From Acytostelium subglobosum LB1 (lineage: Eukaryota; Evosea; Eumycetozoa; Acytosteliales; Acytosteliaceae), in contig NW_012236502.1 of assembly GCF_000787575.1 (NCBI RefSeq), positions 62,001 to 126,000 of the forward strand: 64,000 nucleotides of DNA, written 5' to 3'. Each line of letters starts with the position of its first letter. The stretch's first letter is position 1. Below, in pieces: positions 34,104-43,337 of the stretch. Under the pieces are notes generated by a model. The model did not search any database and was not told where the DNA came from. It saw only the letters and a program-made list of their open reading frames with translations. A program made the position numbers and the translations under genes.

Positions 34104-35707
34104 ATGGATACAATACCAGTGATCGTGCTTCAACATATTGTTGATCTACTAAACTCCATAGATGCATGTTCCTTTGTATTGACTTCCAACAGACTGTACC
34201 AATACAAACTCATAATAGCAAGAACGCCAGATGTGTGTCAATGTTACCTGAACCACGTTGATCTCAACTACACCAAGATCACAATCTTCCATCATTGCGA
34301 TCCACTTGGTAAGTACTCGTACGGATCATTATCAGTCACTCACTCACGCTCACTCGATCACTTAATCAATCAACGTTAGATTTGGTTCGTGTTCGTCGTC
34401 AAGTACCTGGACAGCCATTTGAGTTGGAGACAAGAGGTGGCATAACACCAAAAGAAGGATCCCGTGCTATATTCAAACGACCATATTATGAATCATTGAG
34501 AAATGTTACTCTCCCATCTCATGTCAGCTTTCTACTCTTTGGTCAGCCGGCCAAGTTTGACCTGCCCATTGAGCCCAGCGACCTCCCAGACACAATAACA
34601 GACATTACACTAAGTGATGATTTCAATCAACCCCTGAAGCCTGGCTCAATCCCGATCACCGCAACCTCACTCTGGCTGGGAAAATCATACAACCAACCAA
34701 TTGGTCATGGGATCATCCCACCATCAATGACAAGTCTGTGGCTAGGTGAGAGATTTGATCAGTTGCTCATACCTGGCGCACTACCAATGTCACTCAGAAT
34801 GATCTACACTGGCGGGCTCAAGAGACAACTACTTCCCGGGTCACTGCCATCATCACTCACAACTCTATTGTTTGGACATTTCAATCATCCACTACTGCCA
34901 AACACGTTACCGACCTCATTGACAAAGTTGAAGGTGGACTATTATTTTGATCAAGACATCAAGATGGGGGCACTTCCGACCAGACTACGGCATCTAAAGT
35001 TCGGTCAAAGCTTCAACGTTCAGCTTAAGCCAGGTATCCTCCCCAACTCACTAATCAAACTAAAGTTTGGCACTCGATTCGATCAGCCACTGACGCCTGG
35101 AGTACTCCCCAACTCACTCCTTCGACTCGATCTGGGAACTCACTTTGTCCAGCAGTTGGAGATAGGGTCGTTGCCCTCATCACTTCAATCACTGACACTC
35201 AGTCGTGATTACTATCATGCTCTGACACCATTGTTACTGCCATCATCTCTGACACATCTGGCCTTGGGCACATTATACCCTCATCCATTGACCAGCGACG
35301 TGTTGCCAGCGTCATTGACATCGCTCCATTTTAATGAGGTGTATAATCTGTACGCCAAGACTACGCCTGACACATTCAAACATTGTCGTATCAATCATGT
35401 TACATTTGATACACAGTTTAATGCTGATGATTCAGACAAGATGCACCTTCCAAAGAACTCACAATTCAATGGTACAGTTAGGACATTGTTTGTTGACAAT
35501 CAATATGGCTCACAACCTCTGAATATCATTATAATCAAACATTTCATCAGTTGTTCATTTGATGAACATATTAGCAACATGAATCTTGAGAATATTATGA
35601 TACGACGGATTGATTCCACTCACTTCTTGGTCAAATATCTCTCATCAAGATTATTCATTATCAAGAATGACCTGTCCCTCAATGACCTTACAAAGATATT
35701 CAAATGA
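34104..35707 (+). CDS. FNIP-repeat F-box protein (cluster member 7)
   Basis: Two exons (34104-34308, 34380-35707) give 510 residues. F-box MDTIPVIVLQHIVDLLN with CSFVLTSNRLYQYKL, then CQC ... TKITIFHHC. The phase-1 intron follows DPLG. FNIP repeats cover most of the rest: LLIPGALPMSLRMIYTG, QLLPGSLPSSLTTLLFGHF, PLTPGVLPNSLLRLDLGTHF. The C-terminal block reads TFKHCRINHVTFD ... MIRRIDSTHFLVKYLSSRLF. Likely a substrate adaptor of the SCF type, by analogy with other FNIP/F-box proteins; target unknown. The start is preceded by the right-hand direct repeat. Confidence 0.93.
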
Positions 35708-35905
35708 ATGAACAACACTAGTTTTATACAAGATATATGAGTGCACTGAATGATCAAGATATATGATCAAGATATATGATCAAGATATATGATCAATATT
35801 GTTGGATGGTAGGAAGGAAGGTTCACGGATCATTTTATTCAAATGTTTCTTGAACAAGTATATATAAACTATTCGTTGTTGAGAAGGAGTTAATTAAGAA
35901 CTCCA
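35708..35905. repeat. GATCAAGATATAT tandem repeat in 3' flank
   Basis: Four near-identical 14-base units (ATGATCAAGATATAT type) lie at about 35750-35796 between the convergent FNIP member 7 and hssA-like genes. The unit contains the palindromic cores TGATCA and ATATAT. Confidence 0.7.
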
Positions 35906-36243
35906 TTAACATCTGTGGCAACCACCACCGAGGAGACCACCAACAATACCAAGGACACCACCAAGGAGTCCATTGAGGTTGAGGTTGACATCAACATCAA
36001 TATCAATGTCAAGTCCAAGACCATGTCCACCACATCCACCGCAGGCAACACCGTTGGCACCCTGACCGGAAGCTCCACCAAAGTTACCAACAACGGCGCT
36101 CTTGGACATTGAGGTGGCTGAAACGTTGCCCATGGAAGTAAGAGATTCTAATCATTATAATAATTATACAAAAAGTTAGTTATTATAATTGATTGGAATT
36201 ATTCCAATAAGTATATTGTATATTACTTACTCAAGATAGTCAT
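35906..36243 (-). CDS. hssA/2C/7E-type small glycine-rich protein (copy 1)
   Basis: Two exons on the minus strand (36243-36231, 36147-35906) give 84 residues. The 13-base first exon encodes MTIL. The second gives KSLTSMGNVSATSMSKSAVV, then an ACGGCGGHG motif, an alternating Asp/aliphatic run (LGLDIDIDVDVNLNLN), a glycine-rich hydrophobic stretch (GLLGGVLGIVGGLLGGG) and a C-terminal C-H-R-C. The layout (short MTI exon, Ser-rich start, CGGC, Gly-rich tail) is that of the dictyostelid hssA family, abundant in development and of unknown function. It is divergent from, and paralogous to, the gene at 37369. Confidence 0.88.
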
Positions 36244-37368
36244 TTTGGAAGTTTGAATAATATTATTATTATTTGTTTGATTTGCAGATGATGATTAGAT
36301 GGTCTTTAAAGACCATCTATTTATATCCGATGACATCCTATTGATGATGTATTATTGCCACACCCACACTCCACCTTTATTATGTATAATTGAGGTTACT
36401 CAATCAGGTGGAAGGGGCATCATCACATTAATATAGGTTGATGGTACTCATACTACCATATTAGGAATGATTAAAGTCTTCCTTGATTTGAATCTCGAGC
36501 GATCACCAACACTTGAATCCTGGAATTGAATCAGTTGATTAATCTCATCATCAATGTGTTAGTTGAGGGGTGGTGGTACTGCCCTGACTGAAGATTGTAT
36601 TGAATTGATGTCACTCACCAAAGTATGTTGGATTGCCACATCAGTTATTGGATATGACAGCGAGTACATTCAGTTTATTTATAATGTGAAGCAACATTAT
36701 ATTTTATTCAAATAACGGAATGCGTTCCTCCCAGCTCAATCTGTAATTATCATGTTCCCTCACACTCTTTACTCTCCCTGACTCATTAACTCTTTCATAT
36801 GTAATACCACTGGCCGCTTATATTATAATAGTCAATGTCAATAGATAGTGCCAACAGTGAGTAATCAATCAAATTCCAAACGATCACTCTCTTCATCACA
36901 CTTCAACACAACTCACACAACACACAATTCGACCAATCAATCAAAAACCATCACCACTTTGACACACCAATCACTTACACCTACCCTTATATGGAAGGAT
37001 AAGTGGGGAGTACCTCTTGGTCGGTCATATGAATAATAATGTATGAATGTATGAATGATTGAATGATTTTATTATGATTGTCAACTGAGAACTCATCAAA
37101 GGGTTACCTGAAACTGTGATGTGTACCTCATTTTTATACCAACCAACTTGGGTTGGTGACCTCATCAACTTAGTTGCCGCCACTCCTCACTACTACAGCA
37201 CCCCACCGACAACCAACTTGACTAGTTGAACTGATTGCAGTTGGAACGGAAATCTGAACTGGAAACAAAAGTATAAATACTCTAAACTCGAGTTGAATTT
37301 AATACATCATCAAACAATCAAACAAACTAACAAGTTCTAAATAACTACCAAATATCCTGATTCTAAAA
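36244..37368. promoter_or_regulatory. Shared upstream region of the divergent hssA-like pair
   Basis: About 1.1 kb between the two paralogues. Next to copy 1 are a minus-strand TATAAATA (36318-36325), a 24-bp palindrome (36296-36319) and a C/A-rich CCACACCCACACTCCACC (about 36359-36376), which on the minus strand reads as a GGTGTGGG-type G-box. Next to copy 2 are TATAAATA at 37272-37279 and the palindrome AACTCGAGTT just downstream. A 62-codon open frame in the middle (36848-37036) is Thr/Ser/Asn-repetitive and not supported as a gene. Confidence 0.55.
36296..36319. repeat. 24-bp perfect palindrome at hssA-like promoter
   Basis: Each 12-base arm reads TAGATGGTCTTT on its own strand, with no spacer. 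It begins at the TATA box of the minus-strand hssA-like gene and occupies the interval where transcription would be expected to start, 53-76 bases before the ATG. Confidence 0.9.
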
Positions 37369-37687
37369 ATGACTATCATGAGTAAGTAATAATATACAAA
37401 CAACAAATGGAAATAGTGTTTATTAATATTAACCTTCTATCAAATTAGAATCTCTTTCTTCCATGGGCAACGTTTCTGCCACTTCAATGTCCAAGAGTGC
37501 CATTGTTGGTAACTTTGGAAAATCAACCAGTCAGGGATCAAACGGAGTAGCATGCGGTGGATGTGGAGGAGGAATCAACCTCGACCTCGATGTTGATCTG
37601 GATGTCAACTTGAACCTTGGTGGACTTTTGGGAGGTGTCCTTGGTGTTGTTGGTGGTCTCCTGGGAGGTGGATGCCATTCATGCTAA
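37369..37687 (+). CDS. hssA/2C/7E-type small glycine-rich protein (copy 2)
   Basis: Two exons (37369-37381, 37449-37687), 83 residues. The exon 1 product is MTIM. Exon 2 reads KSLSSMGNVSATSMSKSAIV, then ACGGCGGG, INLDLDVDLDVNLNLGG, a glycine-rich hydrophobic repeat and a terminal C-H-S-C. Intron position and phase are identical to copy 1, and exon 2 is about 80 percent similar by eye, so the two are a recent inverted duplication. TATAAATA is about 90 bases upstream of the start. Function in the family is unknown. Confidence 0.88.
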
Positions 37688-37932
37688 AGTAATCCATTAC
37701 TCTTTAAACTGTACATCATAATATTATCCTAGTTATATATATATTGTAATAATAATAAATAATTATTACCATTTGTTCACTTTCCCATTTATTTTCAAAC
37801 AAGGAAGTTCAATAACAAATCCTTTTTTCGTGTGTGTGTGATCATTCTGATCAAACATTCAATCATTCGGTAAACACTCTACGAATAGATTACTTTACAC
37901 ATATATATATATATACACATAAAGTTAGCAGG

Positions 37933-38361
37933 ATGTCAGAAACAAAGATTAATGCAGATGATGAGCTGATTAAGTTCTTCCAACATGTTGGCGACTGTGC
38001 CTCAATGCACAAGAATCACAAGTATGCCAACAACCTCACAGCTGCTTGTGTTAAGGCCACCTTCTGTCCAGTCGAGTCGGACAACGTCACCGATTGCTAT
38101 AGACTAAAGGATGGTTCTCCACAGAAATGTTTCGTAGAGGTACAGTATCGCCCGCGCACTGTTATACCTTCATCATCAATTGTGTGATTGATCGATCAGT
38201 TTGACGACTAACAAACAATCAATCAATGATTATTACAGGAGGCAAGACTTTCACATTGCCTACAGAAGCTCATCAGCAACCCATCATCACTGACTGAGTC
38301 AGCATCGATCAAACTTGCATACTTCAACGCAGCCACCAATAATAAATCAAAGACGAACTAA
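37933..38361 (+). CDS. Small cysteine-rich protein, possibly CHCH-type
   Basis: Two exons (37933-38139, 38239-38361) joined in phase 0 give 109 residues. It starts MSETKINADDELIKFFQHVG and contains six cysteines, including one CX9C pair across the splice site (C-FVEEARLSH-C) and a CX10C before it. No signal peptide or membrane segment is seen. Such spacing is reminiscent of twin-CX9C mitochondrial intermembrane-space proteins, but the first pair deviates, so I do not assign a function. Non-repetitive composition and a clean intron support a real gene. Confidence 0.65.
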
Positions 38362-39138
38362 ACGGGTAGACTGTTGCGACACAAACTACTACTACATGTT
38401 ACAATACAACAAACAAACAAACAAACAAACAGTCTCTCTAGCAAGCTATCTGTCTGTGACTACTACTCAACAACTTCATCATCACAGTACGAATGAATAG
38501 CAGGAAACGAATGTCATCAACCCAACCTATCAAACAATCAATCAGTACACAGTCTTCTCGAATGGTCAATGGTCATTCCTTATCAAGATGACACGACACC
38601 CACTCACTCAATCAATCTGCCATCACTAACCATTCGTATGCGTCAACTTCCCAATCATAAAGGATGATAGGGAGGTCCCGATAGGGCTTCATACCCTTAT
38701 AATAGACATGTCGATACAGGGGCCGAGTGGTTGATCACCCCATATGCGCACTCCACTCCACAGCACTATCCATTACTCACACCACGAATCACTCACTACC
38801 ATCACTTTCAACACACACACTACTAAACACTGATCACTACTCATGGAGTGGATGTAGATGTATGTATGTATGTATGTATGTATAATTGCTGTGGATTCAA
38901 TACCAAGGAGTTTAACAGATGGAATGGGGAGCTTCCATCACACTCAATTGGCCTTTCATCCTTCCAGCATTCAACCCTCAAATGTTATATGTGTTATAAA
39001 TGCCTTCCAAACATCAACGCCTGATGGAATGGCGTAAACAGTATTAACATAAGGTACCTTCACTCTTAACTTTATCCAATTAGTACAGAGAGATAATAAT
39101 AATAATAATAATAATTACTACAAATAATAATAATAAGA
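38362..39138. other. Intergenic, simple repeats
   Basis: About 780 bp with AAAC repeats (38408-38430), a (GTAT)n run near 38861-38883, TCACTCA-rich stretches and an ATA repeat just before the next start. No gene is supported. Confidence 0.6.
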
Positions 39139-39845
39139 ATGGATAACAATCTTCAACAAAACATTCCAATATATATTCAATCACATCCACAAAGATACGA
39201 TCCAAGATTGTTGCCACCTCCTCCACCACCTCCATCAACAAATGTTTATATATTCCGCCAACCATTCCCAACCAACACTTCCGGAGTAGTCGGTGAGGAC
39301 TCCAAAGAACCTTCATTGCTCCTCCCACAACAACAATATGAAGATCATGACCGTCGTGAAATGAATGAGTCATTACATTATTCCACTTCAAACTACTTCA
39401 ACTGGACTCTACCATACTACACCACCGCCAACTATACCGATGCCAGTACCAACACCAACCCCAACGCCCCTATAATCACCTCTCCAACATCCAATGCCGA
39501 ACTGGACGACATGACAGAGAAACTCAATGATTCACTCAGTGAGCATTCAGACTTTGCCATTAGTTTGTTGATGTAAGTTTGATTGATTGATTCATTGATC
39601 GATCGACAAAGCCTAACATAAGACATGCCATATTGATTAGATTCCTCCTTGGATTCTTCCTGGTAGTGCCATGGTTCTTTGGATTCCTTTACTTAAAGTC
39701 AAAGAGTGTTATTGCCAGAAGACTGTCTTGGATGTCGATCATACTGGCTGTGTTGGCAATCATTGCCGCTGCCTTATATTTCACATTCTTTCAAGATTGG
39801 ACCCTATCAATAGAGGTAGATACTGGATTCGGCTCAAACAATTAA
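39139..39845 (+). CDS. Proline-rich protein with two C-terminal membrane helices
   Basis: Two exons (39139-39572, 39641-39845) give 212 residues. The N-terminal 145 residues are polar and proline-, Asn- and Thr-rich with a PPPPPPP run and tyrosines (YIQSHPQRYDPR). The second exon encodes two hydrophobic helices (FLLGFFLVVPWFFGFLYL and SIILAVLAIIAAALYFTFF) linked by a basic SKSVIARRLSW loop. The layout suggests a small tail-anchored hairpin membrane protein with a cytosolic proline-rich arm, which could bind WW or SH3 domains (inference). The specific family is not recognised. Confidence 0.75.
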
Positions 39846-40248
39846 GTGGAGTGCATTCCACTACCCCGAATGAAACTACAGATCAGAATCCAAAGGCCTA
39901 GGACTTGGCCCTCTATGTAAATAAACCCTTTTACAACTTACAAATAAGAGTTGATTTGATAATGAAGCATTACGCGGAAAGCGTTGAGAAAGTGTTGAAT
40001 CGGCGAAGAACCCCACAGGGGCTTGATCAAAATCCATTTTTAGACCCCAATCAAGCCTCCAATGCCATTCTCGGGGTGTGTGATTGATTTTTTTGGCTCA
40101 TCAAAACTGGATCCTGATTAGGTCCTGGGGCCGAATCACTCGATGATTGAGGAAAGCGAGTACAGCTGTAATGTAATCTATTGGTAGCACTTAAGTTGTT
40201 AACATTATTTATTTAACCAATATATCACAGATTTTATACAAACACATA
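39846..40248. other. Intergenic, unexplained moderately GC-rich patch
   Basis: About 400 bp. The part from 39870 to 40140 lacks the usual TTGA/CAAT simple repeats and has a more mixed composition (for example GGGGCTTGATCAAAATCC). A 60-codon frame at 39905-40087 is open but matches nothing I know. It may be a relic of a lost gene or element. Confidence 0.35.
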
Positions 40249-41292
40249 ATGATTGTAGACCCAAAGGTTGCCAACCTTAGATCAGGAGAACATCCTAACG
40301 GTACACCTGGAAGTTGTGGCAGTAATAGTAGTTGTGGTAGTAGTGGTAGTAGTAGCAGTAGTAGTAGTAACAGTAACAATAACAATAATAGTATTATAAG
40401 TAGTAATGGCAAAAGTAGTTGGGTAGTAGGCTCAATAAATAACAGTATAATCAATCATAACAACAATAACAACAATAACAATAAGATGGCTGTACATGTT
40501 ACATCAACAAATAATACAAATAGAAAGAGATCGGCTGATAATAATCACAATCACAACAATAACAACAATAACAATTATAACAACAATAGTATAAACTGTG
40601 GACAGAGTAGAGGAAGTAGAGGTAGTCAATCAAAGTCATTCGATAACTACCATGTGTTGATCATACTCTTGGGACAGCTGGAAGCTTTCACTCTTCAAGA
40701 CATGAAACAACTTCGTCTTGTAAGCAAGACTTGTGCAAGCATGCTAGAGCGTCACTTTTGGGAGTCACAGGTACGCACCGCCTACTTCACTCAGACCAAC
40801 TCCATCAACTATATAATGCCACCATCCAACTGGAAGCGCACCTATCTCACACTGCCTCGTGTGATGCATCAGAAGGACTGGTCATTATGTCCAGTATGCT
40901 GCCGTCAATCACTTGGAGTGATTGCTGACACCAATCAACTCGCCTGCTCAGACCAGGATACATGTGGCTTCCGAGCCAACCTTGGCTTTGCTTGCAACTC
41001 AAATGGCCATGGACATGTTAATGGACAATGCACCAAATGTTTGTTCTTGTGTGGCCGATGCAAGAACAAAGTGCGAGGCGACAAGATTGGCTGGAAACAG
41101 ATGGAGGAACAAGCGTCATCGCCAGACTACCTTGCCTCTGAGGAAGAGGAGGAAGAGGAAGAAGATGATGACGAGAGCAGAGACGACGGTTGCGAGTACT
41201 TTGTCGTCTGTGAACGATGTATCAAGAGTTGCAGGCGATACACCATCTGTCGCAGCTCAGACAGCGACACTATATTCTCCATGGAAGAGTAA
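40249..41292 (+). CDS. F-box-like protein with cysteine-rich (zinc-binding-like) C-terminal domain
   Basis: An intronless 347-codon gene. The first 125 residues are low complexity (Ser/Gly then Asn tracts). An F-box-like helix set follows at about 130-170 (LIILLGQLEAFTLQDMKQLRLVSKTC, FWESQVR). The C-terminal 150 residues contain about 17 cysteines in paired spacing: CPVCCRQ, ACSDQDTC, CTKC...CGRC, then an acidic EEEEEEEE segment, and CERCIKSC...C. This suggests two or three zinc-binding knuckles. It may be a ubiquitin-ligase adaptor with a zinc-binding target domain; no known family is recognised with confidence. Confidence 0.8.
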   Translation: MIVDPKVANLRSGEHPNGTPGSCGSNSSCGSSGSSSSSSSNSNNNNNSIISSNGKSSWVVGSINNSIINHNNNNNNNNKMAVHVTSTNNTNRKRSADNNHNHNNNNNNNYNNNSINCGQSRGSRGSQSKSFDNYHVLIILLGQLEAFTLQDMKQLRLVSKTCASMLERHFWESQVRTAYFTQTNSINYIMPPSNWKRTYLTLPRVMHQKDWSLCPVCCRQSLGVIADTNQLACSDQDTCGFRANLGFACNSNGHGHVNGQCTKCLFLCGRCKNKVRGDKIGWKQMEEQASSPDYLASEEEEEEEEDDDESRDDGCEYFVVCERCIKSCRRYTICRSSDSDTIFSMEE

Positions 41293-41543
41293 CCAAGGTC
41301 CATGGGGAAGACATATATATATATATATATTTATTTAGTTAGTTGGTTGGTTGGAGGTCAGGACAGGACAGGGCGAAGCAATGCTCTCATCCAATCATCA
41401 TCACATTCACAACTTGACGCGTATATCTTCGTCAACAAGCTTATAATAAACCTATCTATGAATAGAAGAGGTTGAAGTTTATATATAACAACAGTACAAC
41501 ATAACATTACTTGGCTAGATCATTTGATTGATTGATGGCCAAC
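41293..41543. other. Convergent 3' flanks
   Basis: Short convergent intergenic with an ATAT repeat at 41313-41330 and TTAGTTGG repeats. It contains the 3' UTRs of the flanking genes and no further gene. Confidence 0.5.
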
Positions 41544-43337
41544 TCAGTTATTATTTCCACCATAGAGGTAACTGGTAAAGGTCGATGTAGATGGAATATA
41601 TGATGAGGACTGAGGTGGTGGAGGCTTGAACTGTGTCACTGTGCTAGTGGATGCTGATTGATAGAACAACAGGTAGCCACATTCATTGCCTCCATAATAC
41701 TCTGTTGACGATCCAAATATATCGAATATGTCTGATTCATTGACGATCTGATGCGCGCGGATATTGATATGTTAGTCAATGTCATCTAGTCCAACTGATC
41801 CTTCCAACTTACTCCCATGTTGTCATCATCGAATCCAATCCAATGATCATTGCTTTTGACCATGCAAGTGTAGTGTCCATGATTGGGTCCATTGCCAGCG
41901 TGTATGACAACGGCAAACAAGTTGTACTTCTTGTCTGGCTCCTCTATATCACCAGTCTGTTCCGTCGGCAGTCGATTAGTGTTAGTATCATCCAGTCTCA
42001 TCAATCCATTCAATCAATCCAATCAATGGTCCAAACATACAGTATTCTGAATGATTATCTCGAATGGGAAGACGACTCGATAGTTCAGCTTCTTGTACTG
42101 TTGTATCTTCTCGATGAACTTGAATCGCTTGAGATGGATGATGAGCGTGTTGGGCAGCTTCTTGATCTTCATTCGCTTCTGCGCCTCCTGCAACGAGATG
42201 CACTTGTCACAGAAGAACTTGTCATTCTTGGACAATATCTCCACGGAGCTAAAGTTGGACAGACAACTCGTGATTGATGTGTTCTGATCAATATCGATGC
42301 TAAGATCCAAGAATGACTCGTCCTTGTTTGTAACAGACTCGCATGTCAGACACTTTGTCTCATTGGTCAATGTGCCTTCAAAGATGTCATGTATGAACGT
42401 TTTAACTTTGGACGATGAAGATGGGATGTTGTGTTAGCCTGTGCCTCGCAATCAATCAATCAATCAACTATACATACTATCTTTGTCTGGTGTATCGCTT
42501 GTTGTCTTGGGGATTGATGTGGTGACGCTGGCCGTCTCGCTGGTCGAGCTGTCGGTCCTTTGGTGTTGGTTGGCCGTCGAGACTGATGAAGAGGTGGTCG
42601 ATAGCTTGCTGATGCTATTGCTGCTGCCATGGTTGTTATTGTATATATTTACACTGTTGTTGCTGTTGTTCAAACTGCTGCGACCAGAACTCTGCAGGCT
42701 CTGGCTGTATGTGCCCGAGCTGTTCAAGCTCTGTGTCATCATTGGTGTCTGCTGCATCAGTCGCTGCTGTTGTTGTTGTTGCTGCTTGGTATGTTTCTGT
42801 AATGACTCTGCAACAGAGTTGAGCAATACATTCAAGAACTCATGAGCGTCTTGATGCATGTGTCCTCTGAACATCTCTATCGGGCAGGCATGTGTGAATG
42901 AGTATGAGTCGCGCGATGGGAGACGGGAAAGGATACCATACCATTCTCATAGCGAAGACGGTCGACAAACCTCTTGGGAGGCACGACACCTGTTCGTTTC
43001 TTCTGTGAGGTGATGTTGACAAAGAGGTCGACCAGGGTCAGGAGGAGACTGTCCTCCATATTCCTTCGATTGGCTGCAATATGTAAGTTGTTCTTTGTGT
43101 AATATTGTAGTATAGAATTACGGAATGGTATACAAAAGTACAATGCCTGTAATACTGAGTTGCAATAGCATGTATTGCCAAACTATCAAATAGTATGTAT
43201 GGTATGTGAGTCAGTGAGTGACGTCGATCATTCAATCATTGATTCAATCATACATTCTCTAATCCATAGAATCGTTCATCCTCTGATATATTAGTATTGA
43301 GAAGGTCTTTCTCGAACTTTGATGATCCAAGTCCCAT
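41544..43337 (-). CDS. Ubiquitin-specific protease, USP12/USP46 family
   Basis: Five or six exons on the minus strand. The start at 43337 gives [14 protein letters not shown], a good N-myristoylation consensus. The catalytic Cys box ([17 protein letters not shown], about 43190-43140) follows the first intron. Next are [18 protein letters not shown] and [15 protein letters not shown] (about 42870-42820), then a host-specific insert rich in Gln, Ser and Asn (about 42800-42490). The zinc-binding fingers follow (CLTCESV, CDKC), then [14 protein letters not shown] and the His box [14 protein letters not shown]. The last exon starts [13 protein letters not shown] and ends SYLYGGNNN at 41544. USP12/46 enzymes work with WD-repeat partners (WDR48/WDR20) to deubiquitinate receptors and histones. 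All core motifs are present, so it should be active. Confidence 0.93.

Noticed and set aside
36848-37036. 62-codon Thr/Ser/Asn-rich frame between the hssA-like genes
   Set aside because: Composition follows the CAA/ACA repeats; no ATG context or intron support.
40209-40454. Leu-rich minus-strand frame near 40.3 kb
   Set aside because: Antisense of the Ser/Asn tract of the F-box-like gene.
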